A DNA stretch of 64,000 nt, taken from Kitasatospora fiedleri (lineage in GTDB: Bacteria > Actinomycetota > Actinomycetes > Streptomycetales > Streptomycetaceae). A program made the translations under genes and the position numbers. How positions within the stretch are numbered: the first letter of the stretch is position 1; each line of letters starts with the position of its first letter. The stretch covers positions 868,001-932,000 of the forward strand of contig NZ_OX419519.1 in assembly GCF_948472415.1 (NCBI RefSeq). Direction: 5' to 3'. Of this stretch, positions 36,717 to 47,459 are shown one piece after another. The notes beneath the pieces were generated by a model. That model saw only the letters and a program-made list of their open reading frames with translations. It was not told the DNA's origin and made no database searches.

Positions 36717-37697
36717 ATGGCTTGGATGTGGACGGTTCGGTGGGTGTGGGGGCCGCGGTCGCGGTCGCGGCGATCGGGGCGGCCGCCGGGTGCGGGTCCC
36801 TCACGGCGGGCGGGGGCACCGCGGCGGGGTCCGCGGCACCGCCTGCCACGGGCAGCGCGGGCCCCTGCGGGGCGGCCCCGGCGGCGCGGCCGGACGGCTG
36901 GACCCGGGACGCGGTGCGCGTCCTCGCCGTCAGCGCGGACTGCCTGGAGTACGAGGTGACCAACCCGGGCACCGAGGCCGTCGACGTCGCGGTGTCGTTC
37001 GGCTGGTCGGGCACCGAGGCCCGGCTGTCGTCCGACGCGACGGGAACCCGGACGGCGGTGGCACCGGGGGCGACCGTCCGGGGCACCTTTTCGCTGACCG
37101 GGCGGGACGCCCGGCCGGACCTCCCGGTGGGCGCGGACCCGACCTTCTCGGGCGCCGCGCGCTCCACCCGCTCCCCCGGCCCGTCCGGCGCCGCGGCGCC
37201 GTCCCGAAGGTGCGGATCGTCAGGTGCGCAGCGTGCCGACGGCGGAGGCCCCGTCGACCGGCGGCGCCTGCCCCGCCGCCGGAATCCGGGTCTACGCGGA
37301 CCGGGGCGACGCGGCGATGGGCTGCGGGTGGTGGGGCTGCACCTGGAGAACTGCGGGACGAAGGACGTCACGCTGAACGGCTACCCGCAGGCCCAGCTGC
37401 TCGACGAGGCACACACCCCGCTGGACGGCGTCCAGGTGCTGAAGGGCGGCGCGGCGATCGCGACGAGCACCGGCGCGGACGCCCCGCCCCGGCGCTTCAC
37501 CGTCGCACCGGGCGGGAAGGCGCAGGCGACGCTGGTGTGGCGCAACACCGACGACGCCTCCTCGGCCCCGGTGAACGCGCCGTACGTGCGGGTGCGGGCC
37601 ACCCCGGACGCCGCGCCGGTGATGGTGACGCCGGAACTCGACCTGGGCACGACGGGGCGGATCGGCGTCGGCGCGCTGGCAGCCGGACGAGTCCTGA
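36717..37697 (+). CDS. DUF4232 lipoprotein (frame broken several times)
   Basis: Pieces in order: basic/aromatic N-terminus at 36717 (MAWMWTVR), hydrophobic signal VGVGAAVAVAAIGAAAG-C with a lipobox, an Ig-like beta region (LEYEVTNPGTEAVDVAVSFGW), PSTGGACPAAGIRVYADRGDAAMG, then the DUF4232 core LRVVGLHLENCGTKDVTLNGYPQ ... ATLVWRNTDDAS ... LDLGTTGRIGVGA and a likely end WQPDES. Frame changes are needed at about 36740, 37200, 37320 and 37675. An exported, lipid-anchored protein of unknown role; the start and exact join points are uncertain. Confidence 0.65.
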
Positions 37698-37756
37698 CGT
37701 CCGGCCGGTCCGGGACTGCGCGCTCCCGGCCCCGGCGGGGCGGGCGGGGGCGGGCC

Positions 37757-39717
37757 TCAGCCCACGTGGACGCGGGGGCGGCGGGAGCGGTCGGGTTCGG
37801 CCTCGCGGAGCACTTCGCGGGTGACGGGAGCGACCTCGCCCTGGCCGAAGAGGAAGAAGCGCAGGAACTGGGCGAAGGGGCTGCCCTCGGTCCATTCGAA
37901 GTAGATGTGCGGGAGTTGGCCGGTGGTGTCGCGCACGTGCAGCAGGGTCGCGGCGAGCGCGTTGGGGATGCTGGAGTGTTCGAGGGTGAGGACCCGGTAG
38001 CGGTCGTGCAGGACCTCGCCGCGGACGTGCAGTTCGGCCTCGAAGTCGGACGCGTCGCGGACGGTGACCTCGACGAAGACCAGGTCGTCCTCGGGCGGGA
38101 TGTCGTTGTCGGCGCGGATCTGGTGCACCTTGTCGCGGTACTCGGCGAGGTCGCGGCCGGCCGGTTCGTTGGCGATGAAGCGGATCGTGCGGTGCGCGGT
38201 GTCGCGCACGAAGCGTTCCGCAACCTGGTCCAACCGGACGTCGGTGACCCGGAGTTCGAAGGACCGGGCGAGCCGGGAGGCGAGCGAGACCAGCACGATC
38301 GCGGCGATGAAGCAGGCGCCGATCTTCACGCCGTCCGGGCGTTCGGCGATGTTGATGCCGGTGGTGTAGAGGAAGACCCCGGCGATGACCGCGAAGCCGA
38401 CGGTCCAGCCGCGCTGGCGGACGGCGTGGGCGGCGATGGTGACGGCGATCGCGGCGGAGGTGATCAGCACCAGGACGCCGGTGGCGTACGCGCCGCCCTG
38501 CTTGTCGACGTTGGCGTCGAACAGCCAGGTGATCAGGAAGGCGGTCGCGGTGAGCACCAGCACCATCGGGCGCACCGCGCGGGCCCAGTGCGGGGCCATG
38601 CCGTAGCGGGGCAGGTAGCGGGGCATCAGGTTGAGCAGGCCGGCCATCGCGGAGGCGCCGGCGAACCACAGGATGGCGATGGTGGAGAGGTCGTAGACGG
38701 AGCCGAACGCGCCGCCGAGGTAGTGGTGGGCGAGGTAGGCGAGGGCGCGGCCGTTGGCGGGGCCGCCGGGCTCGAAGTCGTCGGCGGGGATGAGCAGGGT
38801 GGTGATGAGGCTGGTGGTGATCAGGAAGCAGCTCATGATGACGGCGGCGGTGGTGAGCAGCTTGCGGGCGCCGCGGACGCGTCCGGTGGGGCGCTCCTCG
38901 GTGTCGTCCGGGTCGCCCTCGATGTGCGGCATGACGGCGACGCCGGTCTCGAAGCCGGACAGGCCGAGGGCGAGCTTGGGGAAGACCACCAGGGCGACGC
39001 CGATCATCGCGAGCGGGTCGCCGTGCTCCAGGCTGAGGGCGTGCGTCCAGTCGGTGACCACGGACGGGTCGGTGGCCACGTGCCACAGGCCGACGGCGAC
39101 CACCACCACGTTCAGCGCCAGGTAGACGGCGACCAGGACGACCGCGATGCCGATGGCCTCGCTGAAGCCCTTCAGGAAGACGCCGCCGAGCAGCGCGACC
39201 AGCAGCAGGGTGATCAGCACCTGGTGACCGCCCAGCGCGCCGCGCAGGTGCGGGTTCTCGACCAGGTGGGCGGTGGCGTCGGCGGCGGACAGGGTGATGG
39301 TGATCACGAAGTCGGTGGCGGCGAAGCCGAGCAGCGCGAGGACGAAGAGCTTGCCCTTCCAGAACGACAGCAGCCGTTCCAGCATGGCGATCGAGCCCTG
39401 GCCGTGCGGGCTCTCCTGCGCGACCCGGCGGTAGACCGGCAGGGCGCCGCACAGGGTGACCAGCACCAGCACGAGGGTGGCGACCGGGGAGAGCAGGCCG
39501 GCCGCGAGTGCGGCGATGCCGGGTTGGTAGCCGAGGGTGGAGAAGTAGTCCAGGCCGGTCAGGCACATCACCTTCCACCAGCGCCGGCCGTGCTGCTGGT
39601 CGGGGCCTCGGCGTGCGGGCCGGGGTACTGCTTGGCCATGTCGGAGAGGCCGTCGAGCAGCCAGGCGCGCAACCGCTGCCGCGCCGTCCGTCCGTCCGCG
39701 GGGGCGGTGTCGACCAC
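37757..39717 (-). CDS. APC-family amino acid permease (frame broken once)
   Basis: About 653 aa. The first about 40 residues ([33 protein letters not shown]) are in one frame; the rest ([28 protein letters not shown] onward) in another, with the change at about 39590-39605. Some 12 hydrophobic helices fill residues about 55-490, with [17 protein letters not shown] and [17 protein letters not shown] cytoplasmic C-terminal domain of about 150 residues follows. Substrate unknown. GTG 39717 has GGAG about 9 nt upstream. Confidence 0.85.
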
Positions 39718-40342
39718 TGTGCTGCTCCTGTCCGGGAGGGGGCCGCCCGGGGCCGCCGGTGCTCCGGCCCGCCGGGCGGACTCCCAGGTCAATGTAGGTC
39801 ACGTCCGCCGCCGTCCGGGCAGGCCGGGGCGTGGCCCGCGCTTCTTTGGCCCGGGCGGGGGGCGCCCGGGCGGAGTGCGGTCGCGGGACGCTGACGGGCC
39901 GTCCGGGCGGGGCCGGTGGACGGTTCGCCCGGGCGCGGGGGTTCGTGCCGGTCCGTCCGGTCCGGGACCATCGGCCCGGTGCGCGGGGCCTCTTGCCCCT
40001 GGCCGCGCGCCGAAGGGTTTCGACACGCTGCCATGGTCACGGCCGCCCGTGGGGGCGGTCGCGCCGCCGAGGAGAGGAACTCTCGCGCGCCCCGTCCGCG
40101 CCGCCCCGTCCTGGCGTGCCGCACGGCGCACTGTGGCGGCGGGCGTGGGTGCGGGCACGGCGAGGTGAAGGGTGTGGTGCGCGGCGGGCGGTTCGAGCAC
40201 GTCCGGGCGGAAGCCGTCAAGGGCCGGCCGGGTCCCGGTCCGGGCGGCGGTCGGGGGCGGGTGGCCCTGTCGGCGGGCGGGGCGGGTTTGGCAGACTGCG
40301 GGGTGTAGCGGGGTGCAGGGGTCTGCGAGGAGGAGTGCTGCC
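39718..40342. other. 625-bp intergenic region, no gene seen
   Basis: Lies between the divergent permease and DevR-like genes and must hold both promoters. Open frames on both strands (for example 39916-40308 +, 39789-40220 -) are Arg/Pro/Gly/Ala-rich with no domain and poor codon bias. No clear hairpin or operator stands out. Confidence 0.6.
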
Positions 40343-41067
40343 ATGTCCGAGGGTTCGGCGCCGATCAGGGTGTTCCTGCTGGACGACCACGAGGTGGTCC
40401 GCCGCGGGGTGCACGACCTGCTGGACTCGGAGCCGGACCTCCAGGTCGTCGGCGAGGCCGGGACGGTCGAGCAGGCGCTGGCCCGGGTGCCGGCGCTGCG
40501 CCCGGACGTCGCGGTGCTCGACATGCGGCTGCCGGACGGCGACGGGGTGACGGTCTGCCGGGAGTTGCGTTCACGGATGCCGCAACTCGCCTGCCTGATG
40601 CTCACCTCGTTCGACGACGAGGAGGCACTGCTCGACTCGATCATGGCGGGCGCGGCGGGCTACGTACTCAAGCAGATCAGCGGCACCGACCTGGTCACCG
40701 CGATCCGCACGGTCGCCTCGGGCCGGTCGATGCTGGACTCGGGCGCGGCGACCCGGCTGATGGCCCGGCTGCGCGGCGACACCCCGGCGCCCGCGCCGGA
40801 GTTCCCGCACCTGACCGACCGGGAGCGGGAGATCCTGGCGCTGATCGGCGAGGGCTGACCAACCGCCAGATCGGCGAGCGGGTGTTCCTCGCCGAGAAGA
40901 CCGTGAAGAACCACATCTCCCGGCTGCTGGCCAAGCTCGGTGTGGAGCGCCGCGTCCAGGCCGCGGTGATCGCCACCCATCGACCCTGGCCGCGCAGCCG
41001 GGCGGCAGCGGTGGCGGCGGCAGCGGCGAGCGGGGGTTCTGAGCCCCGGGGCCGTTCCGGCGGCTGA
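40343..41067 (+). CDS. NarL/LuxR response regulator, DevR (DosR)-like (frame broken once)
   Basis: Receiver domain [20 protein letters not shown] with phospho-acceptor Asp in [13 protein letters not shown] (about residue 55) and [26 protein letters not shown]. The HTH is split: [15 protein letters not shown] ends at a stop (40856-40858), and [38 protein letters not shown] follows in the next frame; a missing C at about 40855 restores [15 protein letters not shown] precedes the ATG. The natural partner would be the DevS-like kinase at 44715-46425, not adjacent. The exact C-terminus is uncertain. Confidence 0.85.
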
Positions 41068-41082
41068 GGGGTGACCGGTCGG

Positions 41083-41321
41083 TCAGCGGACCGCGCCCAG
41101 GAAGGCCGGCGCCGTCGAGACGTTGGGCTCCACCGCGTCCGCGCTGTCCAGCACCAGCCCCGTTCCGGGCGGCTCCACCGGTCCGCAGCCCGGGCGGGCC
41201 AGGGGCGGTCCGACGGCCGCGCCGCGGACTTCGGCACGCTGTCGGAGCGGCTCGCCCCGCCGACCAGGGCCGTCATCGGCAACGTCCCCGCCTGACAGCC
41301 GTGCGGGCCGTCCCTGCTCAC
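41083..41321 (-). CDS. Possible small protein, frame broken
   Basis: GTG 41321 overlaps the stop of the upstream gene (GTGA), a typical coupling arrangement. Two frame pieces, MTALVGGASRSDSVPKSAARPSDRP and a C-terminal PVEPPGTGLVLDSADAVEPNVSTAPAF, could join near 41205. Not recognised; may not be a gene. Confidence 0.3.
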
Positions 41322-41871
41322 CCGGTGGCGGGCGCGGACCCTCCGGCGGTCGGGGTGCCCTGGCCCGCAACCGGGTTGAGCGCGTGGAGGCGGACGGTGT
41401 CGCTACGCCGGTCGAACCACAGGGTGGCCCGGTGGCCGTCGCCGCTGCGGTCGAGGTCGTCCGAGCGGACCCACTCGGGGTCCTCGGGCCCCTGACCGTC
41501 GAGCGGTGCGGTGAACCAGGAGGTGGCGGAGATGTCCGCCTCGGCCGGGCCGCCGGGGACGAAGGGGTGGGCCGCCGTCAGTTCACCGAGCCGGCCGGGG
41601 CGAGCCGGGCCAGGCCGACGATCACCAGGTCCGGCGAGGGCAGGCCGCGGTCGTCGTGGTCCCGGCTGCTCGTCCACCTGGCGTCGGTGAGCGGGCCGAG
41701 CGCCGGGAACACCCGCTCCAGCGCCGCGTGGCCGGTGTGCCGCCCGCCACCGCCGCCACCGTTCGCGCCGCCAGCGCTGCCGCCACCGTCCACCGCCCGG
41801 CGGAGCGCCCACCAGGCGGGCAGGACCGTCGCGGCCGCCCCGATCCGGGTCGGTCTCCGTCGCTGCACCAC
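41318..41871 (-). CDS. Hypothetical protein with N-terminal hydrophobic segment (frame broken once)
   Basis: About 184 aa. It starts MVQRRRPTRIGAAATVLPAWWALRRA (basic then short hydrophobic, perhaps an anchor) with a Gly-rich linker. Then RWTSSRDHDDRGLPSPDLVIVGLARLAP, and, after a frame change at about 41580-41590, LGELTAAHPFVPGGPAEADISATSWFTAPL ... EWVRSDDLDRSGDG ... TLWFDRRSDTVRLHALNP. Function unknown. Confidence 0.6.
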
Positions 41872-41889
41872 GTTCCTCCCGCTCCGTCG

Positions 41890-42674
41890 TCAGCCCAACG
41901 GGAGGGCGTAGACGGGCTCCTGGCCGAAGGCGGTGAAACCGGTCCTCCGCAGGACCGGCCCGGAGGTGGCCGGGTTGCTCTTGACCAGGGCCATCGTCGC
42001 TCCGTTCGCCGCCGCGTAGTCGAGCCGGGCGGCCAGCACCGCCCGGTACACCCCGCGGCCCCGCCGGGCCGGGACGACCACGCCGCCGGTCAGCCGGGCG
42101 ACGCCGTCCACGACCGCCACGCCGCCCGTTCCGACGGGCTCACCGTCCAGGTAGGCGACGAGCGTGCCGCCCGGCCCGCCGGGGTGGCCTTGGCGTTCCT
42201 GGCCGCGGTGCGCTCCAGCCGGGTGGCGGGCGGGAGTTCGCCGCCGAAGCCGGTGACCTCGACGGCGGCCCCGTCCCGCACCGTCACGAAGTCGGTGGCC
42301 CAGCGCAGTTCCACCGGTGCGGTCGGCGGCCGGAGCGCCGGTGCGCCGTCGGCCAGGTCCGCGGCCAGGATCTCCAGGCCGAGCTTCACCCGCCCGCCGC
42401 GCGCGGCCAGTTCGTCGCGCAGGCCGGGCGGGTCGCCGATCAGCACCTGCCAGTCGAGCACCGGCGGTCCGAGCGTCCGGGCCCGTGCCAGCACGGCGTC
42501 CACGGCCGGGGCCAGCGGTCCGGCGGGGGTGAAGGAGACCACCGACAGGTCGAACCCGTAGTAGTCGGGCAGCCGCAGGATCGTGTACCCGGCGTCCTCG
42601 ACGACCTCGGCGTCGTCCGGCATCCACACCCAGGCCGCCCCCGCCGCGGCGACCGCTTCGGTCGAAAGGCTCAT
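41890..42674 (-). CDS. GNAT N-acetyltransferase (frame broken once)
   Basis: About 261 aa, two-domain. A divergent N-terminal half (MSLSTEAVAAAGAAWVWMPDDAEVVEDAGYTILRLPDYYGFD) is followed by a C-terminal GNAT domain in another frame: GTLVAYLDGEPVGTGGVAVVDGVARLTGGVVVPARRGRGVYRAVLAARL. The change lies at about 42178-42186. The RRGRGVY segment is the acetyl-CoA loop. Acceptor unknown. ATG 42674; no strong ribosome site. Confidence 0.8.
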
Positions 42675-42883
42675 CCGCCCAACCTAGACGCCCCGGTCGC
42701 CGGGCCCGGCGGGGGTCCGGCAGGCTGTTGCAGAACCATGACGGTCTTCGTCCCGCGCCCGTTCCCGCCCGGCGAACATCCGGCAGGTGCACGTAGGACG
42801 GTCCGCCCGGCTGATCATCGGGGAGCGGAGCGGATGCAGGGGGCGGGCGGTGCGGGGAGGAGGGCGAACTTTTCCGGTTCCCG

Positions 42884-42910
42884 TGTCGATCCGCGCCCGT
42901 GCCGTTCGAC
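42884..42910 (+). promoter_or_regulatory. ECF42-type promoter TGTCGA-N17-CGAC
   Basis: TGTCGA at 42884-42889 and CGAC at 42907-42910, 50 bp before the DGPF/YCII gene. This matches the promoter motif reported for ECF42 sigma factors (TGTCGA in the -35, CGA(T/C)-like in the -10), and the sigma factor itself is encoded downstream. The rest of the 286-bp gap (42675-42960) shows no gene. Confidence 0.7.
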
Positions 42911-42960
42911 CTTGGGGTAGAGAGGGTCGGAACACGGCCCCGAGAACGAGGAGAGCGGCG

Positions 42961-43380
42961 ATGGCGAAGTACATGCTGATCATGCGGGCGACGGACGAGA
43001 CGCTCGCGAAGATGATGGAGACGCCCTTCGAGGAGATGCTCGCAACGGTGGGGCGGTTCAACGAGGAGCTGATCCGGGCGGGCGTGCTGGTCGCCGCCGA
43101 GGGCCTGGACGACGCGTCGCAGGGCGCGGTGGTCGACTTCGACGGCGAGGTGCCGGTGGTCACGGACGGGCCGTACGGGGAGACGAAGGAGCTGTTCGGC
43201 GGGTTCTACCTGATCGACGTCGCGTCGAAGGAGGAGGCCGTGGAGTGGGCGAAGCGGCTGCCGGCGATGCCGGGGGCGAAGTGCGAGGTGCGGCGGGTGC
43301 CGGGCATCGAGGAGTTCCCGCAGGACAACGAGTGGATCGTCAAGGAGCGGGCGTGGCGCGAGCGGACCGGTCAGCTCTGA
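42961..43380 (+). CDS. YCII/DGPF-domain protein, ECF42 partner
   Basis: 139 aa. YCII fold MAKYMLIMRATDETLAKMM... with the name-giving DGPYGETKELFGGFYLID (DGPF motif, about residues 60-77). DGPF proteins are the conserved neighbours and presumed targets of ECF42 sigma factors; their activity is unknown. ATG with GGAG upstream. Its TGA overlaps the sigma ATG by one base (TGATG), so the two are coupled. Confidence 0.92.
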   Translation: MAKYMLIMRATDETLAKMMETPFEEMLATVGRFNEELIRAGVLVAAEGLDDASQGAVVDFDGEVPVVTDGPYGETKELFGGFYLIDVASKEEAVEWAKRLPAMPGAKCEVRRVPGIEEFPQDNEWIVKERAWRERTGQL

Positions 43381-44681
43381 TGCCGGCCACCGACGACGGC
43401 CCGCCGGTCACCGAGGCGGCGCGGCGGGCCGTCGCGGCGGTCTGGCGGATCGAGTCCGCCCGGGTGGTCGGCGCGCTGGCCCGCTGGACCGGGGACTTCG
43501 CGCTGGCCGAGGACGTCGCGCAGGAGGCGCTGGCGGAGGCGCTGGTCCGCTGGTCGCGCGACGGCGCGCCCGCCGAGCCGGTGGGCTGGCTGCTGACCAC
43601 CGCCCGGCGGCGGGCGGTGGACGCCTTCCGCCGCCGCTCGGCGCTGGACAGCCGGTACGCGCTGCTGGCGGGCCCGCTCGCCGAGGGCGAGGCGCACGCG
43701 GGCGCGGCGCCCGGCGGCGGGCGGCCGACGACCTGCCGTGGGACCCGGACCGGATCGACGACGACGTGCTGGCGCTGGTGTTCACCGCCTGCCACCCGGT
43801 GCTCTCGCCCGAGGCCCGGGTGGCGCTGACGCTGCGCGTGGTGAGCGGCCTGTCCAGCGAGGAGATCGCCCGGGCGTTCCTGGTGCCGGTGCCCACCGTG
43901 CAGGCCCGGATCACCCGGGCGAAGAAGACGATCGCGGCGGCCCGCGTCCCGTTCGAGCTGCCGCCCGCCGAGGAGCGGCGGGCCCGGCTGGCGCGGTGCT
44001 GAGCGTGCTGTACGTGGTGTTCACGGAGGGGTCGACCGCGACGGCGGGCGCGGACCTGCTCCGTCCGGACCTCGCGTACGAGGCGATCCGGCTGGCCCGG
44101 ACGCTGGCCGCCCTGCTGCCGGACGAGGGCGAACCGTACGGCCTGCTGGCGCTGTTCGAGCTGACGGCGGCGCGCTTCCCGGCCCGCACCGGGCCGGACG
44201 GGGAGGCGGTGCTGCTGGAGGACCAGGACCGCGGGCGCTGGGACCGCTCCGCGATCCGGCGCGGGGTGGCGGCGCTCGGCCGGGCCGCGTCGACCGGGCG
44301 CGGTCTGGGGCCGTACGGGTTGCAGGCGTCGATCGCCGCCTGCCACGCGGTGGCGCCCTCGGTGGCGGAGACCGACTGGGAGCAGGTCGTGCTGCTCTAC
44401 GAGGCGCTCGGCCGGATCGCCCCGTCGCCGGTGGTCGAGCTGAACCGGGCGGTCGCGGTCGCGATGGCGAGCGGCCCGGCCGAGGCGCTGGCCCTCGTCG
44501 ACGACCTGCTCGCCACCGGCCGGCTGCCCGGCTCCCACCTGCTGCCGAGCGTGCGCGGCGAACTGCTCTCCCGCCTGGGCCGCACCGCCGAGGCCCGCGC
44601 CGAACTCGAACTCGCCGCCCGGCGCTGCGGCAACGCCGCGAACGGGCCGTCCTGCTGCGCAAGGCGGCGGCGCTGGGCTGA
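43380..44681 (+). CDS. ECF42 RNA polymerase sigma factor with C-terminal TPR-like extension (frame broken three times)
   Basis: About 434 aa. Sigma region 2 (LARWTGDFALAEDVAQEALAEALVRW, PVGWLLTTARRRAVDAFRRR) is in the first frame. Region 4 (LTLRVVSGLSSEEIARAFLVPVPTVQARITRAKKTI) is in the second, after about 43722. The C-terminal extension (LSVLYVVFTEGSTAT, LARTLAALLPDEGEPYGLLALFELTAARFPARTG, ELNRAVAVAMASGPAEALALVDDL) is in the third, after about 43994. The last residues ERAVLLRKAAALG need a further change at about 44640. ECF42 has no anti-sigma; the extension is needed for activity. No anti-sigma gene is nearby. Confidence 0.88.
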
Positions 44682-44714
44682 CGGCGGGTCCGGCGCCCCG
44701 GTCCTGACGGATCG

Positions 44715-46425
44715 TCAGTGGCCCAGCGGGACGCTCCAGTTGAGGACGGTGCCGCCGGCGGGCGGGGCGGTGACGGCGAGGGAGCCGCCGAGGGTGCGGG
44801 CACGCTCCTCCAGGTTGCGCAGGCCACTGCGGCGGCCCTGGGCGGGGATGCCGACGCCGTCGTCCTGGACGGTCAGCGCGACCTGGCCGCCGGCCGCCTG
44901 GAGGGTGACCTCGACCCGGCCGGCCCGGGCGTGCCGGGCGGCGTTGCTGAGCGCCTCGCCGAGGACGGCGACCAGGTGGTCGGCGACGGCGGGCGGCACG
45001 TCGGTGTCGAGCAGGCCCTCCATGCTCAGCCGGGGCGCGAAGCCGAGGGCGGCCTGCGCCTCCTCGACCACGTGCACGGCCCGGGCCCGCAGGCCCTGCC
45101 CGGCGCCGGCCTCGCGCACCCGCAGCCCGAAGATCGTCGAACGGATGATCTTGATGGTCTCGTCCAGGTCGCCGACCGCCCGCAGGACCCGGTCGGCCGC
45201 GCCGGGGTGGTCGATGAACCGGGACGCGCTCTGCAGCGTCATGCCGGTGGCGAACAGCCGCTGGATGGCCAGGTCGTGCAGGTCGCGGGCGATCCGGTCG
45301 CGGTCCTCCAGGACGGCCAACTGCTCGGCGTCGCGCCGCCGTTCGGCCAGCTCCAGGGCGAGCGCGGCCTGGTCGGCGAAGCCCAGCAGCGGGTCGATCT
45401 CGCGCTCGGTGAACTCCGGTTCGCCGCTGCCGCGCACCAGCAGCAGCACCCCTCGGTGTGGCCCTCGGCCCGCCCCAGCGGCACCGCGACGGCCGGGCCC
45501 ATGCCCTCGAAGCGCGGCACGCAGCCGGGGTAGCGCGGGTCCTGCGCCAGGTCGGGCGAGGTGACCGGGAAGCCGGTCGCGCAGGCCGCGCCGGAGATCG
45601 TGCCGTCCAGCGCCACCGCCACCCCGACCCGCCGTTGACGTCCCCGCCGAGGGCCAGTTCGACCCGCAGGCCGCTGTCGTCGGGCAGCGCGGTCAGCACC
45701 TCGGCCAGCTTCGCGCCGGAGATGTCGCAGGCCCGCTGGGCGATCAGCTCCACCACCTGGGTGCGCGAACTCCCGGACAGCAGACGTCGGTTGATCTCGG
45801 CGGTGGCGGTCAGCCAGCGCTGCCGGCGCTGCGCCTCCTCGTACAGGCGGGCGTTGTCGATGGCCACGCCCGCGGCGACCGCGAGGGTGGCGATCACCGA
45901 CTCGTCGTCGTCGTCGAACCCGGCCGCGCCGCGCTTGTCGGTCAGGTAGATGTTGCCGAACACCTCGTCGCGCACCCGCACCGGCAGGCCCAGGAAGGTC
46001 CGCATCTCGGGGTGGTGGGCGGGGCAGCCGGTGGACGCCGGGTGCTCCGTGAGGTTCTCCAGGCGCAGCGGCTGCGGGTGCCGGATCAGCTCGCCGAGCA
46101 GGCCCTTGCCGGTCGGGTAGGGGCCGATCCGGGCGATCTCCTCCTCGTCCAGGCCGACGGTCAGGAACTGCGAGAGGGTGTCGCCGTCGGGGCCGATGAT
46201 GCCGAGCGCCGCGTACTTGGCGTCGGCGAGGACGGCCGCCGCCTCCACGATCCGGCGCAGCACCTGGGTAAGTTCCAGCTCCCGGCCGACCGACAGGACG
46301 GCCTCCAGCAGGCTGTGCACCCGGTCCCGGGTGCCCCGGGCCACGTCGATCCGGGCCTGCAGCTCGGCCAGCAGCTCGTCCAGCCTCAGCTGCGGCATCC
46401 GCGACCGCGGTTCCTCCTCGCGCAC
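44715..46425 (-). CDS. GAF-GAF sensor histidine kinase, DevS-like (frame broken twice)
   Basis: About 570 aa. First GAF at about residues 55-195 (KYAALGIIGPDGDTLSQFL, FLGLPVRVRDEVFGNIYLTDK); second GAF (AQRACDISGAKLAEVLTAL ... AVPLGRAEG) is split at about 45635 and 45455. Then HisKA_3 with DRIARDLHDLAIQRLFATG (phospho-accepting His) and HATPase (LGEALSNAARHA, VQDDGVGIPA, GLRNLEERA). It lacks membrane helices, so it senses a cytoplasmic or redox signal. The DevR-like regulator at 40343 is the likely partner. GTG 46425 with GGGAGG 6 nt upstream. The 249 bp before it contain only short direct repeats. Confidence 0.88.
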
Positions 46426-46674
46426 CGCGTTCCTCCCTCGTCCGTGGCTCCGCCGCGCACCGATTCTCGCAGACGCCCGGGGCGGGTGGACCGACGGGGT
46501 GCGGATGCGGTAGGCGCTCCGCGCGCCGGGAACCGGCAGGTCACGACCGGAACGGGCGTACCGGGCAACGGTTTCGGCGGGACGGGCATCGGTCTCCGCA
46601 GGACCACTGGTCTCGGCGGGACGGGCGGCGCGCCCGGTGGTGCGGGCGGCTCAGCGTCCGGCACTGCGGTGGGC

Positions 46675-47459
46675 TCAGCGTCCGGCGGTGCGCAGCACGA
46701 GCGCGGCGAGCGCCTCGGGGGCGCCGGCCTGGTGGCGGACACCGGGGAAGGCGTTGACGTCGACGGCGACCGGGCCGTCCGGGCCCGGCAGCAGGTCGAC
46801 GCCGTACACCTGGAGCCCGAACGCCTCCCGGCGGCCAGGGCGATGGCCCGCTCGTCCGGGTCGGGCGTCCAGGGGCGGCGCTCCGGCCCGCCGGGCTCCA
46901 GCTCGGAGCGGCGCTGCTCGGCGAAGACCTGCCCGCCGACCACCCACAGCTTGCGGTCCCAGCCGTCGCCGGACACCGGCCGCTGGAGCAGCACCGGCTC
47001 CCCCGGCCAGCGCTCGGCGAGCGCGCGCCACTGCGCGGGGGTGTCGGCCCGGGCCACCAGGTCCTCCTTGCGGCTGTGCCGGCTCTTCACCACCACCGGC
47101 CCGGGCCAGGCGAGTTCGGCGAGGACGCCGCCGCCGAGGGTGGCGGCGAACGGCAGTCCGGCGGCCCGGGCGGTGCGCTCCATCCAGGCGCGGTCCTGGC
47201 AACGGGCGGTGACGGCGGCCGAGTTGAGCACGGGCGTGCCCGCCCGCTCGTACCGCTCGGCCCGCCGCAGCGCGTGCGGGTCGCGCGCCTTGAGCAGCAC
47301 CACGTCCGCCGGTTCGTCCCGGCCGACCGCCAAGTGCCCTTCCCGCTGGAGCAGTTGAAGGGCCCCGGCGAGCAGCGGGTGGCCTGGTTCGCGGGCGACC
47401 AGGGCGATCCGCAGCGGTCGGGACGCCGGGGCCGGCCGGGGCGGCCGGGGCGGCGTCAC
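46675..47459 (-). CDS. ATP-grasp family ligase 2 (frame broken once)
   Basis: About 262 aa. IALVAREPGHPLLAGALQLLQREG, then the ATP-grasp lid region VVVKSRHSRKEDLVA and VLLQRPVSGDGWDRKLWVVGGQVFAE, and the metal-binding end YGVDLLPGPDGPVAVDVNAFPGV in a second frame after about 46832-46840. Its GTG start overlaps the stop of the first ATP-grasp gene (GTGA), so both are made together. RimK-like carboxylate-amine ligation is expected; substrate unknown. A 20-bp segment of its 3' end recurs just beyond the stop. Confidence 0.82.

Noticed and set aside
36647..40168. 1173-codon plus-strand frame
   Set aside because: Only its first part (to about 37680) is the DUF4232 lipoprotein; the rest is antisense to the APC permease and results from a missing stop after a frame error.
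39789..40308. Open frames on both strands in the 625-bp gap before the DevR-like gene
   Set aside because: Overlapping antisense frames with low-complexity composition and no domain; treated as non-coding.
43408..46425. 1005-codon minus-strand frame
   Set aside because: Its N-terminal 265 residues are the DevS-like kinase; beyond the frame break it runs antisense to the ECF42 sigma gene.
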